Origin: Acidobacteria bacterium SCN 69-37
Lineage (GTDB): Bacteria; Acidobacteriota; Vicinamibacteria; Vicinamibacterales; SCN-69-37
NCBI GenBank assembly: GCA_001724025.1
Contig: MEDJ01000023.1
Location: 124,001-188,000 of the forward strand
Length of the DNA: 64,000 nt
Direction of reading: 5' to 3'
A program made the position numbers and the translations under genes. Of this stretch, positions 1 to 8,653 are shown in pieces. Each line of letters begins with the position of its first letter. Position 1 is the first letter of the stretch. The notes below the pieces were generated by a model. It did no database searches and had not been told where the DNA came from. It saw nothing but the letters and a program-made list of their open reading frames with translations.

Positions 1-634
1 TCAGCTGTATGAGCAGGCCGAGCTTGCCGGTGATCCCATCGGCCGAATAGACGACAGGGGTGGCGAACATCCAGGCGGTGATCGCAATCTCGAACAGGTA
101 TTTGACGTCCCTGTAGAAGAGGTTCGCCATGGCGAGCAGCAGCGACACCGCCATCGTGAGGACCAGGTGCACGATCACGACGAGCGGCAGCCACGCGAGA
201 TGAGCGCCGACGCCGACCCCGAAGTAGAGCATGAAGGCGATGAGGACGAGGCTGCCGATCAGGAAGTCGACGAAACAGACAGCCACGGCGGAAAACGGGA
301 AGATCTCCCGGGGAAAATAGATCTTCGACACGAGGCTCGAGTTGCTCGTCAGCGAGTTCACCGCGAACCGGAGCGAGGAGGCGAAGAAGTTCCAGACCCA
401 GAGGCCGCAGTACGCGAACAACGGATAGGCCACCGGCGTCTCGAGCGGGGCGACCCGCATGAAGATGACCGAGAAGACCACGGTGTTCACGAGCGGCATG
501 AACACCGCCCAGGCAAACCCCATGGCCGTCTGCTTGTAGCGCAACAGCAGATCGCGCCAGGTCATCTGGAACAGCAGTTCCCGATATTCGATCTGCTCCG
601 CGATTACTTCCCGACAGTCGTCAATCACTCGCAT
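1..634 (-). CDS. ABC-2 type polysaccharide/polyol export permease (Wzm-like), truncated at left window edge
   Basis: Reading the minus strand from ATG at 632-634 gives MRVIDDCREVIAEQIEYRELLFQMTWRDLLLRYKQTAMGFAWAVFMPLVNTVVFSVIFMRVAPLETPVAYPLFAYCGLWVWNFF...; typical ABC-2 export permease N-terminus with TM segments. Open to the window edge, so absent from the ORF track. Confidence 0.9.
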   Translation of the reverse strand, partial: MRVIDDCREVIAEQIEYRELLFQMTWRDLLLRYKQTAMGFAWAVFMPLVNTVVFSVIFMRVAPLETPVAYPLFAYCGLWVWNFFASSLRFAVNSLTSNSSLVSKIYFPREIFPFSAVAVCFVDFLIGSLVLIAFMLYFGVGVGAHLAWLPLVVIVHLVLTMAVSLLLAMANLFYRDVKYLFEIAITAWMFATPVVYSADGITGKLGLLIQL

Positions 635-670
635 GGTTCTCCATTCGTCGTGCGTCGTGCAGTGGTGTCG

Positions 671-3600
671 TCAGTCGATCACTGACAGTACTCGCCGGGC
701 CAGATCCGGGACGATGGGCGGATCCAGCATCTCGAGGTGGTCGCCGGGCAGATCGAAGACCTCCAGCGGGCCGGCGGCAATGCCGCGCCAGCCCATCATC
801 TCGACCTGATCGGAGGATATCGTGGTGTTCGTATCGTAGGTGGCCGACCGGAACAGGGCCACCCGCCCATGGTACGGCCTCGGGTGATAGGACGTCATGA
901 CCCGGACGCTCGCCTCGATGAACTGCTGTTCGAGGACCTCCTGGGGCAGCGGTTCGCCCGACCGGTGCACGGACGTCGTGATCGCCGAGTTGCGGGCCGC
1001 GCGGAATCGTCGCTTGAGACGATGCTGGAACTGGAGCGCGCCGTGCACGACGGTGGCGATCAGCCCGTTGGCCAGGTAGCGGACGCTCTCGATCGGCGAG
1101 GTCGTAACCAGCCGCCTGGCGTGACGTCGGAGACGGGCGCCAAAGTCCGGTCCCGTGTTCGACAGCCAGCTGTCGAACACGAGGAGCGCTTCGACGGTTT
1201 CCCCTGCCGCCGTCAAGCGCTGCGCCATCTCGAGCGCAATCGGCCCGCCCGCGCACGAGCCAATCAGCACGTACGGGCCGGATGGCCGGACCTGGCGCAT
1301 TTCTTCGAGGTACGCCCCGGCCAGATCCTCGGCCGTGCGTGGCCCGCCGTACGGGAGTTCGCGACCGTCGAGCCCGGCCGGTGCCTGCAGTCCGTAGAAC
1401 GGGCGGTCCTCGCCGAGCAGCGGCACCAGGTGCCTGTAGAACAGCACCTGGCCGGCGCCGGCGTGGACGGCGAAGATCGGCGTGCGGTGGCCCGCCGGTC
1501 GGATCGGCACGAGGCTGCGGACGCCGGTCAGGGGCGACGCTGCTGCCGGGGGCGCCGGATCGCCAGCCTCGTCATCCGTGGCCGTCGGCGCGGCCGGACG
1601 CCGCTCGTCGATATAGGCCGCCAGTTGCCTGACGGTTCCCGAGGAGAAGAAGAGCGTCAGCGGCAGGCGGACGCCTAGGCGTCGCTCCATCTGGGTCGCC
1701 AGGCGGACAGCGAGCAGCGAGTGTCCCCCCAGCGCGAAGAAGTCGTCGTCGATCCCGACGTTGTCAGCGCCGAGCATGTCGGTGAGTGCCTCGACCAGGG
1801 CGCGTTCCGAGGCTGTACGTGGCGCCGTCGAGGGCCCACTGCCGGTGCGGTCGTGCGCGCGCGCGGCCGGTGCAGAGAGGCGCGCGGCTGCCGCCGTCAG
1901 GTCCGCGAGGGTCTTCGGTCCGACAGCCACCTGGGCGATCGGCAGGGACCGGAGCACGGCCAGGAACGCCTCGGCACCTTCCTCCGGGCGGATGGCTTCG
2001 GTCAGATCGATGGCCGTCCTTCGCGCGGGCGTCGACGCGGTCGCGCCGAGACTGACAGCCGCGTTGGCGTCCAGCCGCCTGGCCGCGAAGCCGGTGATCT
2101 CGACGAGCGGCTGACCCGTGGTCGTGCAGATCGTCACGTCCACCACCACCAGATCACGCGACGCCTCGCCGGGTCGGCTGAGCCGCGTGTGACAGGTGAG
2201 CCGCGTCTGCCGCAGCGGGGCGTGGATACGCACGCTGTCGTACGACAGCGGTACGTAGAAATCGCGCGCGACGTCATAGCCGTCGACGAGCAGCGGACCC
2301 ATGGCCGTCGCGACGTCGAGCACCGCCGGGTGCAGGTCGAATGACGGCAGGTCGCTGGCGGCGGCGACCGCGATCTCGAGATCGGCGAGGACTTCGTGCG
2401 TGCCCACGTGCGCATCGACACGTGTCGTCCAGCGCGGACCGGTCTGGAGGTGGCGCAGGTTCGGGGTGGGATCGGTTGCCGGCACCGGGCACCGCGCGCG
2501 AATGGCGGCGAGATCGAGGGCGGCCGGACCGGGTGCCGCGTCGGTCGTCACCAGGCCGCGCACGTGCTCGGTCGACCCCGCGCTGTCGTCTGACGACATC
2601 ACGAACGCGCCGCCCGCCGCGATGGTCACGTGCAGCACCCTCGAATCGCCCGTCACGACGAACGGCGAGAGGAAGACGACGTCGCGCAGCGTCGTGGTGC
2701 CGGTGGTGCGGCCGATGACGTGCGCCGCCTCGGCGGCCATCGCCAGGTACGACGTCCCGGGCAGCAGGGCGGTGCCATTCGACAGCCGGTGCTCGGCGAG
2801 CACCCAGTCCGCGTCAGGCGCGAAGGCCGTGGCGAAATGGTGCTCCTGCCCCGAGGCTCTGTGGTAGCGGAGCAGTGCTCCCGCCGTCTGCTGATAGCTG
2901 CTGTCGATGATGGCCGGTGACGCGGGCTCGCGCAGCATGCCTACGTCGCGCCAGGCCTGCCAGTCGATCGAGACGGTGGGGCCACGGTCCGGCAGACCCG
3001 ATCGCGCGTGCGCGAACGCGTCGAGAAACGCGTTGGCCGCGGCGTAGTCGAACTGGCCAGGCAGACCGAGCATCGCGCTGACCGACGAGCAGTTCACCCA
3101 GAAGTCGAGCGACAGGTGATCGAGCGCCCGGGCCAGGTTCAGCGTGCCGGCGACCTTCGGCGCCAGCACGCGACGCGCATCGTCCGCGGACTTGAGTGCC
3201 AGCAGGCTGTCGGCCATCACGCCGGCCGCGTGGACCACGCCATGGATCGGGCCCATGCGCGTCGTGACGTCCTGCACGAGACGGTCGACGTCCGCAGCAA
3301 CGGCGACGTCGGCGGTCATCAGTACGACCTCGGATCCGCGCGCTTCGATCGCACGGATCCGCTGGATGCGTTCGGCCTGCAGATCCCCGGCCGGCGCTGC
3401 CTGGGTGATCGCGTCCCAGGAGTTTCTGGGCGGCAGGGGCCGCCGGCTGACGAGGACGATCCGCACACGTGCCTGGCGCGATAGCGCGTCCGCGATCGTC
3501 AGCGCGATCCCGCCAAGGCCGCCCGTGATGAGGTACGTGCCGTGCTCCCGGATCGCCGCCGGGGCCTGCGTGACCGGAAGCCTGGCGAAGTCGGGGAGCC

Positions 3601-6600
3601 ATCGTTCGCCGCGCCGCAGCGCCACGCGCGCATCGCGGCCCGACAGGATCTCGGACACGATCGGCGCCGCGACGTCCGACGCGTTCGACTCGTCGTCGCT
3701 GTCGCTGCCGGCGCTGATGTCGATGACGGTCGTCGAGAGCGGTGCCAGTTCCGCCGCGACGACGGCGAGCGCGCCGGCGGCGAGGGCCTGCCCGGGATCG
3801 CGCGCGCGTTCGTCGTGGACCGAGAAGAGTTGGCGCGTCAACAGCACGAGCCGCTGCCGCCCAGCCGATCCGGAGTCGCCGAGCGCACGCGCGAGCGCCA
3901 TCAGCGCGAAGAAGTCCCGCGTGGGATCCGCATCCGAGGCCAGGCGCCAGGCGATCAGGATGTGCGTCGGCGCGCGGTCGATGGCCGAGAGATCCGCGAG
4001 CAACCGGGCGACGTCGTCCTGCGACTCAGGGACGATGACGGCCGTACCGTGTACGGGATCGGGGGCGACGTAGTAGTCGCCGGGCATGGCCACGGTGACG
4101 GTGGCGCCGCGCGATAGCGCCTGGGTCGCGATGTCGGCGACATCCGCCTCGTTCGGCGCGCAGATCAGCCAGTGCGTACTCGCGGCCGTGGCGTCAGCCA
4201 CGCGGGGCGCCCGATTCCAGACGGGAATCCTGAGCCAGTCGCCCACGTGTCGCGTGCCGTCGGTTGCCTGACGGACCGGCGACGGCGCGCTGGTCGAGGG
4301 CGCGTCGATCCAGTAGCGCACGTGCTCGAACGGGTAGGTGGGCAGCGGCACGCGGCGCCGTGCGGTGCCGTGGAATGCCGCCCAATCCACAGGCTGACCG
4401 GCGATCCAGGCGCGGCCGAGTGCGCCGTACAGGACGGTGAGATCCGAGACGGCATCCTGCGGATGGCGCATCGACGCCAGCACGGGCACCTGCGCGTCAG
4501 CCGGCAGGTGCTGGCGGGCCAGCGTGCCGAGCGTTACGCCGGGGCCGACCTCGATCAGCACGCGGTCTGGCTGCTGCAGGATCGTCGACAGCCCGTCGGA
4601 GAAGCGCACGGTCTGCCGCAGGTGGGACACCCAGTAGTCGTGACGCGTGACGTCGGCCGGATCCGCCCACTGCCCGGACAGGTTCGAGATGAACGGGATC
4701 GTCGGCGGCGACAGCGTGATGCGCGCGACGCACGCCCGGAACGCCGGCAGGTGCGGCTCGAGCATCGCCGAATGCGCCGCGACCGCGATCCGGAGGCGGC
4801 GACTCTCGATCCCCTCGGCGGCAAGGGCCGCTTCCAGTCGATCGATCTGATCGACAGGACCCGACACGACGGAGAGCGTCGGCGCGTTGGCCGCTGCCAG
4901 GCCCAGGTCTCCCGTCAGCCGCGGGCGCAGGTCCGCCGCGCTCATGGGCACGCTGAGCATGGCGCCGGCAGGCAGCTGCTCGAAAATGTCGCCGCGCGCC
5001 TTGACGATCGTCAGGGCATCCTCGAACGAGAAGACGCCGGCCAGGCACGCGGCGGTGTATTCGCCGAGCGAGTGTCCGGTCATGGCCGCCGGCTCGACGC
5101 CCCACGACATCCACAGGCGGCCGAGGGCGTACTCGATGATGAAGATCGACAGGATCGAGTGCGTCGATTGCTCGAGCGTCCGCGCCGCGTCCTCGAATCG
5201 CGTCGGTTCGGGGAACAGTGCGGGACGCAGGTCGATGCCGTGAGTCGCGCGCAGATACTCGAGGCCGCGATTGACCTCGTCCCGGAACACCGGCTCGCGC
5301 TCGTAGATCTCGCGGCCCATGTCCGGGTACTGCGCACCACCGCCGGGGAACAGGAAGACGACCGACGGCGTGCCCGCGATCCGCTGCCCGTCGATGACGC
5401 GTCGTCCCTCGTCACCGTGCAACCGTCCGATCGCCTCCGGCAGATCGTCGCAGACGACGACCCGCCGGTGATCGAATGCGCGTCGTCCGGCCTGGAGTGT
5501 CCAGGCCACGTCGGCGGGATCGAGCGACGGGTGTGCGGCGAGGTGCGCAGCGAGTCGGCTCGAGGCGGCATCGAGCGCCGCCGCACTCCGCGCCGAGAGC
5601 ACGAGGATTGTCGGCGTCTTGCCGGGCTCGACGGCTGGTCGTGCCGGGGCCTGCTCCAGCACGACGTGCGCGTTCGTGCCGCCAACTCCGAGCGAGGTGA
5701 CGCCGGCGCGTCGCGGGCCGTCCGGCTGCCAGGGCTGCAGGCGCGTGTTGACGAAGAACGGCGTCTCGTCGAACGGGATCGCCGGGTTCGGCTCTTGGTA
5801 GTGCAGGCTCGGTGGCAACTCCGCGTGTTCGACGGCCGAGGCGGCCTTGATGAGTGACGCCACGCCCGCGGCCGTGTCGAGGTGCCCGATGTTCGTCTTC
5901 AGCGAACCGATGGCGCAGAAGCGCGTGCGCGACGTCTCGCGGCGGAACGCTTCGGTCAGCCCGGCGACTTCGATGGGATCGCCGACGGGCGTGCCCGTCC
6001 CGTGCGTCTCGATGTACGTCATCGTGTCCGCGCGCACGTCGGCCAGCGCGAGCGCTTCGGCCACGACGGCGGCCTGGCCGTCGACCGAGGGCGCCAGGTA
6101 ACCCACCTTGCCGGCGCCGTCGTTGTTGACGGCCGATCCGAGGATGACCGCGTGGACGTGATCGCCGTCGGCCAGCGCGTCAGTCAGGCGACGCAGGACG
6201 ACGAGCCCCGCGCCGCTGCCGAAGACCGTGCCCTTCGAGGCCGCATCGAACGCGCGGCAATGTCCATCGGGCGAAAGAATCTCGCCGTCTTCGTAGAAGT
6301 AGCCCTGCCGGTGCGGCAGTTCGATCGTGACGCCGCCGGCCAGGGCCATGTCGCACTCGCCGCCGAGCAGGCTCTGGCACGCGAGGTGGACTGCGACGAG
6401 CGACGTGGAGCACGCCGTCTGCACGCCGACGCTGGGGCCGCGCAGGTTCAACTGGTACGACACGCGCGTCGTCAGGAAGTCCTTGTCGTTGCCGGTGTGG
6501 CGCACGAGGAACGTGCCGACCGACGCCATCAGCGCGTGGTTGGGGAGGAGGTGGCGTGCGAAATACGCCTGCATCCCGCAGCCGCCGAAGATCCCGATCG

Positions 6601-6961
6601 GGCCGTCGAACGATTCGGGCACGTGGCCTGCGGCCTCGAGGGCTTCCCATGCGCACTCCAGGAAGTGCCGGTGCTGGGGATCCATGATGGCCGCATCGCG
6701 CGGGCTGAAGCCGAAGAAGCCCGCGTCGAACGACTCCATGTCGTCGAGAATCGCCGCCGCCTTGACGTAGTTCGGCGCCGCCAGGTCGCTGGCCGGCACC
6801 CCGGCCGCGCGCAGATCTGCATCGGAAAGCGGCTGGATCGCCTCCCGGCCGTCGCGGATCAACTGCCATAGTTCGGCGGCCGAACGGGCGCCGGGAAAGC
6901 GGCCCGCCATCCCGACGATCGCGATGGCGTTCTGGGGAAGGGTGCCGGTGGGCTGGCTCAT
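671..6961 (-). CDS. Type I modular polyketide synthase, KS-AT-KR-DH-ACP-TE
   Basis: KS motifs QTACSTSLVAVH, ETHGTGTPVGDPIE, KTNIGHLD; AT GHSLGEYTAA; KR TGGLGGIAL; DH HRLSNGTALLPG; ACP GGHSLLAVRL; C-terminal alpha/beta-hydrolase thioesterase LIGSCAGGPIALEMA. Confidence 0.95.
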   Translation of the reverse strand: MSQPTGTLPQNAIAIVGMAGRFPGARSAAELWQLIRDGREAIQPLSDADLRAAGVPASDLAAPNYVKAAAILDDMESFDAGFFGFSPRDAAIMDPQHRHFLECAWEALEAAGHVPESFDGPIGIFGGCGMQAYFARHLLPNHALMASVGTFLVRHTGNDKDFLTTRVSYQLNLRGPSVGVQTACSTSLVAVHLACQSLLGGECDMALAGGVTIELPHRQGYFYEDGEILSPDGHCRAFDAASKGTVFGSGAGLVVLRRLTDALADGDHVHAVILGSAVNNDGAGKVGYLAPSVDGQAAVVAEALALADVRADTMTYIETHGTGTPVGDPIEVAGLTEAFRRETSRTRFCAIGSLKTNIGHLDTAAGVASLIKAASAVEHAELPPSLHYQEPNPAIPFDETPFFVNTRLQPWQPDGPRRAGVTSLGVGGTNAHVVLEQAPARPAVEPGKTPTILVLSARSAAALDAASSRLAAHLAAHPSLDPADVAWTLQAGRRAFDHRRVVVCDDLPEAIGRLHGDEGRRVIDGQRIAGTPSVVFLFPGGGAQYPDMGREIYEREPVFRDEVNRGLEYLRATHGIDLRPALFPEPTRFEDAARTLEQSTHSILSIFIIEYALGRLWMSWGVEPAAMTGHSLGEYTAACLAGVFSFEDALTIVKARGDIFEQLPAGAMLSVPMSAADLRPRLTGDLGLAAANAPTLSVVSGPVDQIDRLEAALAAEGIESRRLRIAVAAHSAMLEPHLPAFRACVARITLSPPTIPFISNLSGQWADPADVTRHDYWVSHLRQTVRFSDGLSTILQQPDRVLIEVGPGVTLGTLARQHLPADAQVPVLASMRHPQDAVSDLTVLYGALGRAWIAGQPVDWAAFHGTARRRVPLPTYPFEHVRYWIDAPSTSAPSPVRQATDGTRHVGDWLRIPVWNRAPRVADATAASTHWLICAPNEADVADIATQALSRGATVTVAMPGDYYVAPDPVHGTAVIVPESQDDVARLLADLSAIDRAPTHILIAWRLASDADPTRDFFALMALARALGDSGSAGRQRLVLLTRQLFSVHDERARDPGQALAAGALAVVAAELAPLSTTVIDISAGSDSDDESNASDVAAPIVSEILSGRDARVALRRGERWLPDFARLPVTQAPAAIREHGTYLITGGLGGIALTIADALSRQARVRIVLVSRRPLPPRNSWDAITQAAPAGDLQAERIQRIRAIEARGSEVVLMTADVAVAADVDRLVQDVTTRMGPIHGVVHAAGVMADSLLALKSADDARRVLAPKVAGTLNLARALDHLSLDFWVNCSSVSAMLGLPGQFDYAAANAFLDAFAHARSGLPDRGPTVSIDWQAWRDVGMLREPASPAIIDSSYQQTAGALLRYHRASGQEHHFATAFAPDADWVLAEHRLSNGTALLPGTSYLAMAAEAAHVIGRTTGTTTLRDVVFLSPFVVTGDSRVLHVTIAAGGAFVMSSDDSAGSTEHVRGLVTTDAAPGPAALDLAAIRARCPVPATDPTPNLRHLQTGPRWTTRVDAHVGTHEVLADLEIAVAAASDLPSFDLHPAVLDVATAMGPLLVDGYDVARDFYVPLSYDSVRIHAPLRQTRLTCHTRLSRPGEASRDLVVVDVTICTTTGQPLVEITGFAARRLDANAAVSLGATASTPARRTAIDLTEAIRPEEGAEAFLAVLRSLPIAQVAVGPKTLADLTAAAARLSAPAARAHDRTGSGPSTAPRTASERALVEALTDMLGADNVGIDDDFFALGGHSLLAVRLATQMERRLGVRLPLTLFFSSGTVRQLAAYIDERRPAAPTATDDEAGDPAPPAAASPLTGVRSLVPIRPAGHRTPIFAVHAGAGQVLFYRHLVPLLGEDRPFYGLQAPAGLDGRELPYGGPRTAEDLAGAYLEEMRQVRPSGPYVLIGSCAGGPIALEMAQRLTAAGETVEALLVFDSWLSNTGPDFGARLRRHARRLVTTSPIESVRYLANGLIATVVHGALQFQHRLKRRFRAARNSAITTSVHRSGEPLPQEVLEQQFIEASVRVMTSYHPRPYHGRVALFRSATYDTNTTISSDQVEMMGWRGIAAGPLEVFDLPGDHLEMLDPPIVPDLARRVLSVID

Positions 6962-7109
6962 GACCTGTAGCGGGCGAACGATCGCGACATGCTGATTTTA
7001 TGGAGTTCCGACGGCACCCCTTGCGCGCTTTGGCGCGTGTCCGCACAGTTTGCACGGCAACACGGCCCGCACGCACGGTGTCGGGACCTGGACGACGGGA
7101 CGGCAGGTG

Positions 7110-7367
7110 TCAATGCGCGTCGGTGACGACCTCGTCGCACCCGCGACCGCGGGTCGTACGAGGGACGAGGGGCCGTGCGAGCGCCGGGGAGGACTTCAAC
7201 GCACGACTCACGCTCATCAGCAGGAGCCCCGTGATGATCGCACGGGAGGCCTCTTCGTGCAGACCCGTGGCGGCGGTCACCGCCAGGGCCATCAGCAGGA
7301 GCACACCGGCGGTCACGGCACTTCGGCCCGTACGTGTCGGCGACTCGGTGAGCGGCTGGGCGTCCAT
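7110..7367 (-). CDS. Possible small membrane protein (hypothetical)
   Basis: In-frame MDAQPLTESPTRTGRSAVTAGVLLLMALAVTAATGLHEEASRAIITGLLLMSVSRALK...; two hydrophobic stretches; weak RBS; lies between two convincing genes. Confidence 0.3.
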   Translation of the reverse strand: MDAQPLTESPTRTGRSAVTAGVLLLMALAVTAATGLHEEASRAIITGLLLMSVSRALKSSPALARPLVPRTTRGRGCDEVVTDAH

Positions 7368-7533
7368 GTCCTGTACGGGGAGCAGGACTCGTACCGTCCA
7401 CCGCGACGGGCCACGCTCCGCGATCGCCTCGAAAAACCGGCCGCCGAGGCACCCCGGACCGGGGTGGTGCGATCGAAGACATCCCGGGAGCAGACTGTTG
7501 TCGTCAGCGCTGCGCGTTCCGAACATAAAAGCA

Positions 7534-7570
7534 CGGGCGGTGTGCTTCGATGGTCGAAGCACACCGCCCG
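7534..7570 (-). terminator. Perfect 17-bp-stem hairpin downstream of the PEP-CTERM gene
   Basis: CGGGCGGTGTGCTTCGA-TGG-TCGAAGCACACCGCCCG; on the minus strand it is followed shortly by TGCTTTTAT; 23 bp beyond the stop of the minus-strand PEP-CTERM gene. Confidence 0.8.
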
Positions 7571-7593
7571 GAGGGAAGACCTGTGCGTGCGAG

Positions 7594-8409
7594 CTAGACG
7601 GACGCGGCTGCGTCCTTGCGCCGCCGCCGGCGGGCGGCAATTCCGGCGCCCACCAGCCCTGTCCCGAACAGCACCATCGTCGTCGGCTCGGGAATCGGCT
7701 GCTGCGTCACCTGGGCCCAGAGCAAGGTCGACGTCGTGCCGAACTCGGGCGACGTGAAGTTGTTCTGGAACGGTCCGCCCGCGGCCGTCGAGAACCCCAG
7801 GACCTCGAAGAGGTACCGGTCGTTACCGACGTCGATGAACGAGGCCAGCGACGGCAACGCCACCTGGACGTTGTCGTCCGAGCAGCCCGCACCCGTGCAG
7901 TTGTTGTCCGTCTCCTCGTGGAGGAAGTCGAGCTGCAGGTTGATCGGCGTTCCGCTGCCGTTGTGGTTGAGCGTGAGGTCGTACGTGACAGAACCGACCG
8001 CCTCGGAAATCGGGTAGTTGAGGTGATCGAATTCGCCCAGCACGAATGGCGTCGAGCCTTCGCTGAACGTCAGCGTGCCGTCGAACGCATCGAAGTTGTA
8101 GCCGCTCGTGTAGAGGAGGTCGAACCCTCCCTCTTCGAGCGGACGCATGCAGGCATCGCCCCCGACGGTGAACGAACCCCCATCGAACGCGAGCTGCTCG
8201 GGCGTCAGGTCAGAGGTGAGCACGCCACCGGCCCAGCGCACGCTGTCGACGGCGGTACCGGGCGCGTTGTCGTAGTCGACGCACGGCGCGTATCCCGGCG
8301 CAGCGACCGCCCCCTGCCAGGCACCAGTGCCAACCGACAGCTGGAGCGGACCGGCGGTCAACGGCGCGGCCACCAACATCAAACCCAGGGACATCAATAA
8401 TCGTTTCAT
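7594..8409 (-). CDS. PEP-CTERM sorting-domain secreted protein
   Basis: Signal peptide MKRLLMSLGLMLVAAPLTAG; C-terminus PIPEPTTMVLFGTGLVGAGIAARRRRRKDAAASV (PEP motif, TM helix, Arg-rich tail). Start chosen at MKRLL rather than the longer ORF. Confidence 0.92.
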   Translation of the reverse strand: MKRLLMSLGLMLVAAPLTAGPLQLSVGTGAWQGAVAAPGYAPCVDYDNAPGTAVDSVRWAGGVLTSDLTPEQLAFDGGSFTVGGDACMRPLEEGGFDLLYTSGYNFDAFDGTLTFSEGSTPFVLGEFDHLNYPISEAVGSVTYDLTLNHNGSGTPINLQLDFLHEETDNNCTGAGCSDDNVQVALPSLASFIDVGNDRYLFEVLGFSTAAGGPFQNNFTSPEFGTTSTLLWAQVTQQPIPEPTTMVLFGTGLVGAGIAARRRRRKDAAASV

Positions 8410-8459
8410 GAGAGGTTCGAGAATCCTTCCAAGGTGCGTCATCGCACGGCGCGTATAAA

Positions 8460-8477
8460 AGCACGATCCATGCCTGA
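8460..8477 (-). promoter_or_regulatory. Putative sigma54 (RpoN) -24/-12 promoter
   Basis: Minus-strand CAGGCATGGATCGTGCTTTTA: GG-N10-GC spacing with matches to TGGCACG-N4-TTGCW, about 50 nt upstream of the PEP-CTERM start codon. Confidence 0.65.
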
Positions 8478-8653
8478 CGATATCATTCTTGAAATCAGCA
8501 ATCGGCAATCTGTAAAGCATTGCGAACAGTGGTGTTGCCAACTCGCCACGCTGGCGGTCTGCCGTGTGATGTCAGTCGGTGCCGCCCTGAGTGGAGACAG
8601 AAGTCTGCTTTGAGGATGACTGTGTCGGCTGAGCGACAGTCGAGCCTGCCCCC

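Noticed and set aside
7000-8400. 466-aa plus-strand ORF opposite the PEP-CTERM gene
   Set aside because: Low-complexity Arg/Gly-rich antisense shadow; the opposite strand has a signal peptide and PEP-CTERM motif.
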